Source of the DNA: JAXGYV01 sp040772045
GTDB lineage: Bacteria; Actinomycetota; Thermoleophilia; UBA2241
Length of the DNA stretch: 64,000 nt
NCBI GenBank assembly: GCA_040772045.1
Contig: JAXGYV010000004.1
Span: 62,001 to 126,000 of the forward strand
Direction: 5' to 3'
Shown here: in pieces, positions 32,802-41,881 of the stretch
Layout: every line of letters starts with the position of its first letter
How positions within the stretch are numbered: the stretch's first letter is position 1
Position numbers and translations under genes: made by a program
The notes under the pieces: generated by a model
The model's input: only the letters and a program-made list of their open reading frames with translations
Databases searched by the model: none
Told to the model about the DNA's origin: nothing

Positions 32802-34589
32802 ATGAGTGAGCGGTTGACGAAGGTGCTGGTAGAGCCGATCGGGGTGACAGTAGCTGTCTCGCCGGGACGCACGTTGCTGGATGCTCTCACCACCGCGGCC
32901 GTTTCGGTGTCCGCCGATTGCCATGGGCGTGGCACGTGCGGCAAGTGCCTTGTACGGCCTGGCGCGGGGCAAGTAACGCCGCCGACCGACATCGAGCGAG
33001 ATCGACTGACCGTCGCCCAGATCGCCGAAGGGTGGCGGCTCGCCTGCCAGACGAGCCCGCTCAGCTCCTCGGTGAGCATCGAGGTGCGTCAGACGCGGGG
33101 TCGTCGGCAGATCCTCACGGCGTCACGTCTGCGCCACGGCGCAGTGCGGCCGGCCGTAGTCAAAGGGCTTGTGGAGCTCCCCCCGGCGACACTCGGCGAC
33201 GCGCGCTCCGACGAGGTACGTCTGCGTGACGCGATGGCGGGTGTCGACATCCCGCTCTCCGTCATCCGGCGTCTGCCGTCCACCCTTCGGGCTGGCGAAT
33301 GGCGGGCGCTCGTCACACGCCGCGGTCGTCGCGTGATCGACGTGGAACCGGCCGACGCCGGGACGGGCGCGTACGGTGCGGCAGTCGACATCGGCACGTC
33401 GAAGATCGTGGTCTATCTCTTCAACCTGCTCACCGGTCGCCACATCGATCAAGAGGCGCTCGAGAATCCCCAGATGCGGTTTGGCGAAGATGTCGTCACG
33501 CGTATCGCGCAGGCGCTGGACGGGGGTCTCGAAGGGCTCACCCAAGCTGTGCGAGGGGGGATCAATGAGGCGCTGGAGCGCCTCTACGTCCGGCAGGGCA
33601 TCCGTCCGCGGCTTCTCTGCGACATGACGGTGGTCGCCAATACAGCCATGCACCATCTCGCCCTCGGGATTTCGCCTGAGGGGCTGAGCGGTGCACCCTT
33701 CGCGCCGGCCGTTGACCGCGCCCTCGACGTGCGCGCCGCCGACCTCGCCCTGAACATGAACGCCGAGGCGAGTGTCCACTTCCTGCCCCCCATCGCCGGC
33801 TTCGTCGGCTCGGACGCGCTCGCCGTAGTGGCCGCTACGCGACTCACCTCTCGCCGACTGCCCTGCTTGGCGATCGACATCGGTACGAACACGGAGATCA
33901 GCCTCTCGGCGGGCGGGGTGGTCACCGTAACGAGCTGCGCGTCGGGGCCGGCCTTCGAGGGCTATCAGATCACGCACGGTATGAAGGCCGTCGAAGGGGC
34001 TATCGAACGAACGAACATCTCTGGCGATGGCCGGGTGACCAGCATCGCCACTATCGGCGGCGCCGCCCCGCTGGGGATCTGCGGATCGGGAGTGGTCGAC
34101 GTGCTCGCCGGTCTGCGGCGGGCGGGCGTTGTGGACCGCACGGGTCGCATGGTGCACCATGCTCGCGTGCGCTCAGGGCGCTCCGGCTTGGAGTACGTGG
34201 TTGCCACCGGCCCTGGCGGCGACATCGTGTTCACGCAGCAGGATGTGCGGGCCCTCCAGTTGGCGAAGGGCGCTATCGCCGCCGGCTGGTCACTTCTCCT
34301 GCGACGCGTGGGGCTTCGCCCAGAAGACCTGCACCGTGTGTTCGTGGCCGGCGCCTTCGGTAACTACCTCGATGTGCAGCACAGCCTCGCCCTTGGCTTG
34401 CTGCCGCCGGTCCCACCTGCCCGGGTGTCCTTCGTGGGAAACGCCGCCGGAGTGGGCGCCCAGATGGCCCTGGTCGACGTCCGCGCGCGGCGGCGCATGG
34501 CTCGTCTCCGTTCCCGAATCGAGTTCCTCGAGCTGGCCACGCACGGCGACTTCCACGAGGAGTTCAGCTCCAGGCTGGGTTTCGAGTGA
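32802..34589 (+). CDS. Corrinoid-protein reductive activator (RACo/RamA-like), 2Fe-2S ferredoxin + ASKHA ATPase
   Basis: A 595-residue protein. The N-terminal ferredoxin domain binds a 2Fe-2S cluster through C40, C46, C49 and C82 (DCHGRGTCGKC, LACQT). The C-terminal half is the ASKHA-type ATPase of the DUF4445 family (AAVDIGTSKIVVYLF, CLAIDIGTNTEI, GICGSGVVDVL, VFVAGAFGNYL, SFVGNAAGVGA). Such proteins use ATP to return Co(II) corrinoid cofactors to active Co(I). Directly after kamA, the likely client is a B12-dependent enzyme of lysine or ornithine fermentation, or a methyltransferase outside the window. Confidence 0.9.
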   Translation: MSERLTKVLVEPIGVTVAVSPGRTLLDALTTAAVSVSADCHGRGTCGKCLVRPGAGQVTPPTDIERDRLTVAQIAEGWRLACQTSPLSSSVSIEVRQTRGRRQILTASRLRHGAVRPAVVKGLVELPPATLGDARSDEVRLRDAMAGVDIPLSVIRRLPSTLRAGEWRALVTRRGRRVIDVEPADAGTGAYGAAVDIGTSKIVVYLFNLLTGRHIDQEALENPQMRFGEDVVTRIAQALDGGLEGLTQAVRGGINEALERLYVRQGIRPRLLCDMTVVANTAMHHLALGISPEGLSGAPFAPAVDRALDVRAADLALNMNAEASVHFLPPIAGFVGSDALAVVAATRLTSRRLPCLAIDIGTNTEISLSAGGVVTVTSCASGPAFEGYQITHGMKAVEGAIERTNISGDGRVTSIATIGGAAPLGICGSGVVDVLAGLRRAGVVDRTGRMVHHARVRSGRSGLEYVVATGPGGDIVFTQQDVRALQLAKGAIAAGWSLLLRRVGLRPEDLHRVFVAGAFGNYLDVQHSLALGLLPPVPPARVSFVGNAAGVGAQMALVDVRARRRMARLRSRIEFLELATHGDFHEEFSSRLGFE

Positions 34590-34697
34590 CCTCCTGCTTC
34601 TCGTGGAGTTCCTGAGCGTGTCGCTCACCGTCGCCCCTCTTGATCGGACGATGCGCCGGCAGGCCACGATTCGCGTGGTAGCGGAGGGGCCTCGCGG

Positions 34698-35621
34698 ATG
34701 AACACGACCGGCATGGCGCAGAGCCGCACCGCGGGGCAGGTGAAGGGGTACATGCTGGTCGCTGGCGCGTACGTGGTGTTCGGGGCCATCGGCGCGCTCG
34801 TCAACTACGCCCGCGCTCCCGAGAGCATACTGCTCGCGCTGCGCTTCACCATTGCCGCGGTGGTCCTCGCGCTGCCGCTGGCGCGGCGACGCACCCTGGC
34901 CGAGATCCTGCGCTCGGGGATCTGGTGGCGTGTCTTGCTCATGGGTATCCTGGACGCGACGGCGCTGCTCTGTCTGTTCATCGCGTTGCGAGAGACCGGC
35001 GTGGCCGCGGGCATGTTCCTGTTCTTCACGGGCCCAGTATTCGTGGCGCTGCTGGCTCCCGCGCTCACCGGGCAGGCGACCGACCGCGTGGTGTGGCTCT
35101 CGCTCGTCCTGGCGCTCGCCGGGCTTCTCTTGATCCTCATGCCCGCATTCGCGGGCACGCAGGTGTGCTTCTCCATCTACGGTGTAGTGGCTGGCCTTGC
35201 GGGGGCGATCGTGTGGGCCTTCTTCATGATGGTGATGAAAGGGCTCACGCGGACGGTCAGCAGCTCTGCCCTCGTGTTCGCGGAGTGCGTCCTGGACTGC
35301 CTATTGCTCTTGCCCCTGGGGCTCTGGCAGATGGCGGCGTCCGACTACGTTCTGACGGGCCGCGACATGCTGTCGGCGGCCATTCTCGGCGTGGTGTGCA
35401 CGGCGTTCGCCTACTGGGTCTTCGTGGCAGGAGTCGGCCTCATCAGAGTGCAGCATTCGTCAATCCTCGGCTACCTGGAGCCGGTCACGGCCCCGCTGTA
35501 TGCTTTGGTGTTCCTTGGCGAGAGGCCTGTCGTCTGGACGCTTGGCGGCGGCGTTCTGATCCTGCTGGCCGGGGTCCTGGTAGTGATGTTCGGGAAGGCT
35601 GAGGAGGAAATGCACCCATGA
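34698..35621 (+). CDS. EamA-family (DMT) transporter
   Basis: A 307-residue integral membrane protein with ten predicted helices arranged as two EamA repeats. The second repeat ends with SILGYLEPVTAPLYALVFLGERP, the family signature. EamA proteins export or import amino acids and other small metabolites. Placed between the corrinoid reactivase and kce, a role in moving lysine or a fermentation product is possible but not shown. Confidence 0.9.
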   Translation: MNTTGMAQSRTAGQVKGYMLVAGAYVVFGAIGALVNYARAPESILLALRFTIAAVVLALPLARRRTLAEILRSGIWWRVLLMGILDATALLCLFIALRETGVAAGMFLFFTGPVFVALLAPALTGQATDRVVWLSLVLALAGLLLILMPAFAGTQVCFSIYGVVAGLAGAIVWAFFMMVMKGLTRTVSSSALVFAECVLDCLLLLPLGLWQMAASDYVLTGRDMLSAAILGVVCTAFAYWVFVAGVGLIRVQHSSILGYLEPVTAPLYALVFLGERPVVWTLGGGVLILLAGVLVVMFGKAEEEMHP

Positions 35622-35695
35622 GGCTCAGCGCCCGTGTCTCGTGAGCTCGAGTGCTGAGAACACGGTCAGGTCCCCTTTCTCTCGGGAGGCGCTCG

Positions 35696-36565
35696 ATGGA
35701 GAAGCTCATCGTCACTGTCGCCGGCGTGGGTGCCGAGACGACGAAGGAGGCACAGCCCAACTTGCCGATCACCCCGCGCGAGATCGGCGTGGATGCGGCC
35801 CGGTGCTGCGCGGCCGGCGCGAGCGTGTACCACTTGCACGTACGGGACGCCGAGGGCAATCCCACCCAGAACAGAGAGGTATTCGCCGCCGCGATCGATG
35901 AGATCCGTGCGCGCACCGACATCATTATCCAGACCAGTACCGGCGGCGCGATGGGCATGACGGCCGACGAGCGCCTGCAGCCGTTAGAGCTCGCCCCCGA
36001 GATGGCGTCGCTCACCACCGGCACGACGAACTTCGGCGACGAGGTGTTCTTCAACGACACCGCCCTGATGACCGAGTTCTACACGCGCATGCGGGCGAGG
36101 GGCGTACGGCCGGAGTTCGAGATCTTCGAGCACGGTCAGATCAATAACGCCCTGCGCTTAGTGAACAAGCTGGGACCGGCGGGGCCTCTCATGCACTGGG
36201 ACTTCGTGCTGGGTGTGCCGGGCAGCATGAGCGGGGAGCCGCGCAACCTGGTGTTTCTCGTCGACTCCATCCCCAAGGAGGGGTCCACGTGGACGTGCAC
36301 GGGGATCGGCCGCTGGCACGTGCCGCTGATGCTCACGGCGCTGGCCTTGGGGGGCAACATCCGCCTGGGCTTCGAGGACAACATCTTCCTCCACAAAGGG
36401 GTGCTCGCCGAGAGCAACGAGCAGCTCGTCTCACGCGTGGCTCGTGTGGCCGTGGAGGTGGGACGTGAGTGCGCGACGCCCGACGAGGCGCGGCAGATCC
36501 TTCGGCTGGCTCCGTACGACAGGGAGGTCAGTGGCGCGGCGGCGGCAGGCCGCTCCGCCGGGTGA
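35696..36565 (+). CDS. kce: 3-keto-5-aminohexanoate cleavage enzyme (BKACE family)
   Basis: A 289-residue zinc-dependent TIM-barrel enzyme that, in lysine fermentation, condenses 3-keto-5-aminohexanoate with acetyl-CoA to give acetoacetate and 3-aminobutyryl-CoA. The metal pair is H46-x-H48 in VYHLHVRD, with the third ligand in GFEDNIFLHKG; E14 in GAETTKEAQPNLPIT and the GVPGGMSG-like GVPGSMSGEP match the characterised Kce closely. The ATG at 35696 has GGGAGG seven bases upstream. BKACE members differ in substrate, so lysine specificity rests on the match plus nearby kamA. Confidence 0.9.
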   Translation: MEKLIVTVAGVGAETTKEAQPNLPITPREIGVDAARCCAAGASVYHLHVRDAEGNPTQNREVFAAAIDEIRARTDIIIQTSTGGAMGMTADERLQPLELAPEMASLTTGTTNFGDEVFFNDTALMTEFYTRMRARGVRPEFEIFEHGQINNALRLVNKLGPAGPLMHWDFVLGVPGSMSGEPRNLVFLVDSIPKEGSTWTCTGIGRWHVPLMLTALALGGNIRLGFEDNIFLHKGVLAESNEQLVSRVARVAVEVGRECATPDEARQILRLAPYDREVSGAAAAGRSAG

Positions 36566-36611
36566 GGCGGCGGCCATGGCGGCGCCGCGAGGGTGTGCGC
36601 GGAGAGCTAGT

Positions 36612-36629
36612 GTTGACAGTCCTGTCAAC
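36612..36629. promoter_or_regulatory. Inverted repeat upstream of the GGDEF gene
   Basis: GTTGACAG-TC-CTGTCAAC is a perfect 8-bp inverted repeat with a 2-base centre. It contains TTGACA, a consensus -35 box, but no good -10 follows at 17 bases. It lies 52 bases upstream of the diguanylate cyclase start and could be a repressor site. Confidence 0.4.
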
Positions 36630-36680
36630 GCTGGCCACTCGCGAGCCGCTGCCTTACCCTCTTGAGAAAGGTAAACTCGG

Positions 36681-38816
36681 GTGACGATCACGCGGCCGTA
36701 CCGCAGGCCGCCGTTCCGGGTCCGAGATGAGGTGGTGCAACTGTCTGCTGATCGCCACGTCGAAGGCGGCGAGGTGGAGTTGCTCCACGCGCTGCTTCGA
36801 CTCACCAACCAGCTCCAGTCGAATCTCGATCTCGACGCCGTGGTGAGGGTCGTCGCCACCGCCGTCTCGGAGACGTTCGGCTTCGGGGAGGCGGTGGTGT
36901 ACGTGCGCGAGGGTGACCTCCTGTGGGTGCGTGCCGCAACAGGGGGAGACGGCACCCAGAATCAGTGCATCGTGGGCAGTCCGTGCGAAGTGGCGAGTGC
37001 CGAGCGCATCATGATGGAGACCTATCGGGTGGGTGATGTGTACCTCGTGCCCGCCGACGCGCCGCAGTGGACGGAGGACATGCGCCGGTGCCTGGCCGCT
37101 CATCCTGTTCTGCCGGTGGCGCCTGGAGGCTGGCGGTATGGCGACACCCTCTTCGTGCCCTTGCGCGATCAGCGGCGGCGCTTAGCCGGACTGCTGCGTC
37201 TCGGAGCACCGGTTCATGGCAATCGTCCCGGACTCGACGTTGTGGCGTCACTGGGGGTCTTTGCCGCCCACGCGGCGGTTGCTATCGCCAACGCTCGCGA
37301 GCACGAGCAGCTCCAGCAGGTCACGCGCGAGCTAGAGAAACAGCTTGAGGTACGGCGTGAGCTGCTCGAGGCCAGCCGTACACTTCTCGGTACTCTCGAT
37401 GAGGCGATGGTCTTCGGCCGCATCAGCCACATGCTCGACAGCCTGCTGGATTTCGATGCGATGGGCATTGGGCTCATCGATCGTGCACAGGGTGTGATTC
37501 GCCCGGCCTACTTGGCCGAGGAGGGGGTTCTCCTGGACACGGGTGCGACCCTCCCGCTGGACGAGCCGGTGATCGCTGCTCTGCTCCACGGAGACGAGCC
37601 AGCCGTGATCGTTGAAGGTGCTCAGCTCTCTCATAAGACTCTCGTGCCGGGCACGACGGAGACGGCGGGGCCGACGATCCTCGCTTCACTGGCCGCGGGG
37701 GGAGAGCCATTTGGGCTGTTGGCAGTAGCGCGACACGAAGAGCCGCTTCGGCGACGGCCTTTCGGTCCGTACGAGGCCGAGCTGGTCCAGCTGGTCGCCA
37801 ATATGGCGGCGATCGCGCTGCAGAACGCCCGCAGCTACAAGGAGATCCTGCACTTGGCCAGCAGCGATGAGCTGACGGGTATTCACAACTACCGCCACTT
37901 CCGCGAGACGCTGACCATGGAGGTCCGGCGCGCGGACCGGTACGCGGAGGCCTTCTGCTTGCTGATGATGGACCTCGATCATTTCAAGGCTGTGAACGAC
38001 ACCGTCGGCCATCAACAGGGCGACGAGGTGCTGCGGGCTGTGGGGGGCATTCTCCGCCAGTGCTCACGGGAGTCTGACTACCTCGCCCGCTACGGTGGCG
38101 AGGAGTTCGTGATGATCCTGCCGCGCACTGGGCTGGCGGAGGCGCGCACGGTGGCCGAGCGTATCCGCAGTCGCGTGCGAGAGATAGACCCTGGTTCGCC
38201 TGCGCTCACTGTGAGCATGTCCATCGGTGTGGCAGCCTATCCGCAGACCGCGGCGGATGCCGATGGCGTGCTGCGCGCCGCCGACGTCGCGCTCCTGCGG
38301 GCTAAGGCGGCGGGGAGAAATCGCGTCTGCCTGTACGCTGAAGGGGCTGCGGAGGGCGGCGAAGGCATCGTTACGCCACAGAGCCCGGCCGTAAGCCTCG
38401 GACGGCACTTCGCACGCACGCTCGGTTTGGACGAGCAGGAGACAGCCGGCCTGGCCGCAGCCCTCGCGGTTCTCACCGGCGCGGCTGGTGGCCAAGAGAG
38501 GCCTGCCGCGCTTCTGCCGCCCGAGGGCTCTGAAGCGGCCGCGGGCGCCATGTACGCGCTTCTCTCCAGCACGGAACGCTGGGACGGGACGGGCTATCCC
38601 GAAGGCCTTCGCGGACGGGCGATCCCCCGCGTAGGCCGCGTGCTCGCTGTTCTGCGGGCATACCTTGCCTGCGGGGCCAGCGAGACGAGGGAGGCGAGCC
38701 GCTATCTCTGGAGACTGGCTGGCGACCAACTGGATCCAGGTCTCGTGCAACGGTTCATCGCCTGTCTCGCCGCGGCGGAGGGCCGGGAGGCGGGTCACCG
38801 AGCCGCGGCATCGTAA
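36681..38816 (+). CDS. GAF-GAF-GGDEF diguanylate cyclase with remnant HD-GYP domain
   Basis: A 711-residue cytosolic signalling protein. Two GAF domains (about 30-190 and 235-385) precede a GGDEF domain whose active loop is RYGGEEF, with an inhibitory RxxD (RESD) five residues before it, so c-di-GMP synthesis with product inhibition is expected. The last 130 residues align to an HD-GYP phosphodiesterase: ERWDGTGYPEGLRGRAIPRV keeps the GYP block, but the HD pair is lost (LAAALAVLTGA where LLHDIGK would be), so this part is probably non-catalytic. The GTG at 36681 follows GAAAGGT. Confidence 0.92.
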   Translation: MTITRPYRRPPFRVRDEVVQLSADRHVEGGEVELLHALLRLTNQLQSNLDLDAVVRVVATAVSETFGFGEAVVYVREGDLLWVRAATGGDGTQNQCIVGSPCEVASAERIMMETYRVGDVYLVPADAPQWTEDMRRCLAAHPVLPVAPGGWRYGDTLFVPLRDQRRRLAGLLRLGAPVHGNRPGLDVVASLGVFAAHAAVAIANAREHEQLQQVTRELEKQLEVRRELLEASRTLLGTLDEAMVFGRISHMLDSLLDFDAMGIGLIDRAQGVIRPAYLAEEGVLLDTGATLPLDEPVIAALLHGDEPAVIVEGAQLSHKTLVPGTTETAGPTILASLAAGGEPFGLLAVARHEEPLRRRPFGPYEAELVQLVANMAAIALQNARSYKEILHLASSDELTGIHNYRHFRETLTMEVRRADRYAEAFCLLMMDLDHFKAVNDTVGHQQGDEVLRAVGGILRQCSRESDYLARYGGEEFVMILPRTGLAEARTVAERIRSRVREIDPGSPALTVSMSIGVAAYPQTAADADGVLRAADVALLRAKAAGRNRVCLYAEGAAEGGEGIVTPQSPAVSLGRHFARTLGLDEQETAGLAAALAVLTGAAGGQERPAALLPPEGSEAAAGAMYALLSSTERWDGTGYPEGLRGRAIPRVGRVLAVLRAYLACGASETREASRYLWRLAGDQLDPGLVQRFIACLAAAEGREAGHRAAAS

Positions 38817-38869
38817 GTGAGTTCGAGCGTCCGGGGGCTTTTGCGCGAGCCTTCTGGAATAATGGCGCC

Positions 38870-41725
38870 GTGGCCACTGTGAAACCCTTGCGCCCAGATC
38901 GTCCCGCCGGCCGGCCTGGCCGGCGTCCGCTGCTGGTCGGCGGCATCATCGTCGGCATCATCGTCTTCCTCGTGGTGCTCTTCCGCGTGCTGGGTCTCTA
39001 TGTCGAGTGGTTATGGTTCGGCGACATCGATCTGCGCGTCGTGTTCTGGACCACCTTCTGGAGCCGGCTGGTCGTGGGAATCGTCTTCGCGGTCGCCTTC
39101 TTCCTCATCGTGTGGGGTAATGTGGAGCTCGCCCGTCGGCTCGCGCCGCGTCTGCGAGCCGTGGGCGAGGACGTGGTGGAATACGCGTGGGAGCGCATCC
39201 ATCATCTGGCGGGCAAGGTCGCGTTCGTAGGCATCGCTCTGCTCGCCGTTGGGGTCGGCTACGTGGTCTCCCGCAGCTGGCTCACGTTCCAGAAAGCGCT
39301 CCATGCCGAGTCGTTCGGCGCGAAGGACCCGATCTTTGGGCACGACATCGGGTTCTACATCTTCACCGTACCAGCATGGCACTACGTGCAGTCCTTCATC
39401 TTCGCCTGCCTGTTCGTCTCCCTGATCCTCGCGGGAGCGGTTCACCTTCTGCTCGGCGGCGCCGGCGTGGGGCAGATCGGCTTCACCGTGGAGAACGGAC
39501 AACCGAAGTTCACGCGTCCGCAGCAGCTCGACCTCGGCCTCTCGTCACGGGGGATCGCCCATCTCAGCGGTGTGCTCGCGGCCATGTTCGTGGTGGTGGG
39601 TGTAGGGCAGCTGTTCAAGGCGTGGGATCTGTTGTTCTCCGCGGATGGGGTGGTGTTCGGGGCGACCTACACGGATGTGCACGCCGTACTGCCCGCGACC
39701 CGCGTCCTCATGGCAGTGGCCTTTGCACTGGCCGCGGTCCTCCTCTGGAACATGTGGCGACGGCTCAAGTGGTGGCCGCTCACGGTGGGAGTATGGGTCG
39801 TAGTGCTGCTCGTGGCACAGCTCGCCATCCCCGCCATCATGCAAGCCCTCATCGTGAAACCAAACGAGCTCAGCAAAGAGCGGGAGTTCATCGGCTACAA
39901 CCTCGCGGCCACACGTCGTGCGTACGACCTCACGAGCATCAGCGAGCAGCCGCTCGCCACGCGACAGGCTCTTACAGAGGACGATCTCGAAGACAACGAG
40001 GTCACTCTGCGGAACATCAGGCTGTGGGACCCGGGCACGCTCGTCACCAGCTACCGCCAGCTGCAGGAGTTGCGTCCGTACTACTCCTTTGTGGATGCCG
40101 ACGTTGACCGCTACGAGGTCAACGGCGTGTTGCGTCAGACCATGGTGTCTGCTCGCGAGCTGAACATCGCCGGCCTTCCCGCGAACGCGCAGACGTGGGT
40201 CAACCAGCACATCACCTACACGCACGGGTACGGCGTGACGTTGTCGGCCGTCAACCAGGTGACTGCCGACGGCTCCCCCGACTTCCTGGTGAAGGACATG
40301 CCTCCGCAGGCCGTCGAGGAGCTGAAGATCGAGAAGCCGCAGATCTACTACGGCGAGATCGGCACGGACTACACGCTCGTCAATACCACGGAGAAGGAGT
40401 TCGATTTCCCGGGGGCCGGCGGCGACGTGTACGCCCCCTACTCCGGCGAGGGCGGTATCCCCGTCTCCAGCTTCCTCAATCGGTTGGCGTTCAACGTGCG
40501 CTATCGCACGATCAAGTTCTTCACCACCGCGGCCCTCACGGGCGAGAGCCGCATCATCATCCGCAACAACATCAACGAGATCCTCGCCAGCGCAGCGCCT
40601 TTCCTGCAGCGAGACAAGGATCCGTACCTGGCGATCGCCGAGGGGCGGCTCAAGTGGGTGATCGACTGCTACACCACCACCGATCAGTACGCGTACAGCC
40701 AGCCGGAGAGCGGCCTCAACTACATCCGCAACTCGGTGAAGGCGGTGATCGACGCGTACGACGGCACGCTGACGCTCTACGCGTTCGATCCTCAGGATCC
40801 CATTCTGCGCGCCTACGCACGCATCTTCCCCGGCGCGTTTACGCCGGCGGAGCGCATGCCCGAGGCATTGCGCCGGCACGTGCGGTACGCGCAAGACTAC
40901 TTCGACGTGCAGGCGCGCGTGTTCGCCACGTACCACGTGACCGATCCCGAGGTGCTCTACAACAAGGGCGACCAGTGGCAGATCCCGGCCAATGTGGCGC
41001 TCTCCGGCTCGGGAGAGATGCAGCCGTACTACGTCATCATGCGCCTGCCGGGCGAGGAAAAGGAGGAGTTCCTCCTGATCATGCCGTTCGTGCCGAATGG
41101 GCGCAAGAACATGGTGTCGTGGTTGGGCGCACGGTCCGACCCGCCCAACTACGGCAAGGCTGTCTCCATCGTGTTCAGCAAAGGGAGCGTGGTGTACGGA
41201 CCGAGCCAGGTAGAGGCGGCCATCAACCAGGACCCCAAGGTATCGGCACAGCTCACCCTGTGGGATCGCTCTGGCTCAAAGGCGCTCTCCGGAAATCTCC
41301 TCGTGGTGCCGATCGCCGATGCACTCCTCTACGTGCAGCCCCTGTACTTGCAGGCGGAGGAGACGAAGCTGCCGCAGTTAAAGCAGGTCATCGTCTTCTA
41401 CCAGATGCCCGAGGGTCAGACGGAGGGCTCGCGCAGTCAGATCGTGGCCATGCAGCCCACGCTGGGCGAGGCCCTCGCCGACGTGTTCGGCAGCTCGTCC
41501 GCAAGTCCCACACCCGAGCCGACGGCCTCCCCAACGCCCGGCGTCACGCCGTCGCCGGGCGCCTCGCCGACCGCTCTGCCAGAGGACCTGAGCGCGCTCA
41601 TCGCGCTCGCCAACCAGCAGTTCGAGGCCGCCGAAGAAGCGCTGCGGCAGGGCGACTGGGCGGAGTACGGACGGCAGATCGACGCTCTGGAGGCGACGCT
41701 GCGGAAGCTGAGCGCTCTGCAGTAG
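38870..41725 (+). CDS. UPF0182 family membrane protein
   Basis: A 951-residue protein of the UPF0182 family, common in Actinomycetota, function unknown. The N-terminal third has about seven membrane helices (VGGIIVGIIVFLVVLFRVLG, the conserved YVEWLWFGDIDLR, SRLVVGIVFAVAFFLIVWG, HDIGFYIFTVPAW). The remainder is a large extracytoplasmic domain containing ARRAYDLTSI-like and GEIGTDYTLV segments. A low-complexity Pro/Ser/Thr stretch (about 880-905) precedes a final helical pair. GTG 38870 is the only plausible start. Confidence 0.93.
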   Translation: MATVKPLRPDRPAGRPGRRPLLVGGIIVGIIVFLVVLFRVLGLYVEWLWFGDIDLRVVFWTTFWSRLVVGIVFAVAFFLIVWGNVELARRLAPRLRAVGEDVVEYAWERIHHLAGKVAFVGIALLAVGVGYVVSRSWLTFQKALHAESFGAKDPIFGHDIGFYIFTVPAWHYVQSFIFACLFVSLILAGAVHLLLGGAGVGQIGFTVENGQPKFTRPQQLDLGLSSRGIAHLSGVLAAMFVVVGVGQLFKAWDLLFSADGVVFGATYTDVHAVLPATRVLMAVAFALAAVLLWNMWRRLKWWPLTVGVWVVVLLVAQLAIPAIMQALIVKPNELSKEREFIGYNLAATRRAYDLTSISEQPLATRQALTEDDLEDNEVTLRNIRLWDPGTLVTSYRQLQELRPYYSFVDADVDRYEVNGVLRQTMVSARELNIAGLPANAQTWVNQHITYTHGYGVTLSAVNQVTADGSPDFLVKDMPPQAVEELKIEKPQIYYGEIGTDYTLVNTTEKEFDFPGAGGDVYAPYSGEGGIPVSSFLNRLAFNVRYRTIKFFTTAALTGESRIIIRNNINEILASAAPFLQRDKDPYLAIAEGRLKWVIDCYTTTDQYAYSQPESGLNYIRNSVKAVIDAYDGTLTLYAFDPQDPILRAYARIFPGAFTPAERMPEALRRHVRYAQDYFDVQARVFATYHVTDPEVLYNKGDQWQIPANVALSGSGEMQPYYVIMRLPGEEKEEFLLIMPFVPNGRKNMVSWLGARSDPPNYGKAVSIVFSKGSVVYGPSQVEAAINQDPKVSAQLTLWDRSGSKALSGNLLVVPIADALLYVQPLYLQAEETKLPQLKQVIVFYQMPEGQTEGSRSQIVAMQPTLGEALADVFGSSSASPTPEPTASPTPGVTPSPGASPTALPEDLSALIALANQQFEAAEEALRQGDWAEYGRQIDALEATLRKLSALQ

Positions 41726-41784
41726 AAGGCTGACGAGAGCGTGATGCTCCACGGCACGTCGCGGGGCAAGACTTGGCCGGCCGA

Positions 41785-41808
41785 ACTAGGCGAGCTAGTA
41801 CATTTTTT
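41785..41808 (+). terminator. Short hairpin with U-tract after UPF0182
   Basis: ACTAG-GCGAG-CTAGT forms a 5-bp stem followed by ACATTTTTT. The T-run is the longest in this area. The stem is short, so termination may be weak; it separates UPF0182 from the pilin-like operon. Confidence 0.4.
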
Positions 41809-41881
41809 GTCTATCGCTTCACCTTCGGCGGTTTTTCGCCGATACACTGCCCGAGGTACCGATCCTGTCTGGAGGCAGGTC

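Noticed and set aside
41726..41881. c-di-GMP (GEMM) riboswitch before the pilin-like operon
   Set aside because: GGTACCGAT resembles the 3' GEMM block, but the GCAAAGCC core and the tetraloop-receptor arrangement are absent.
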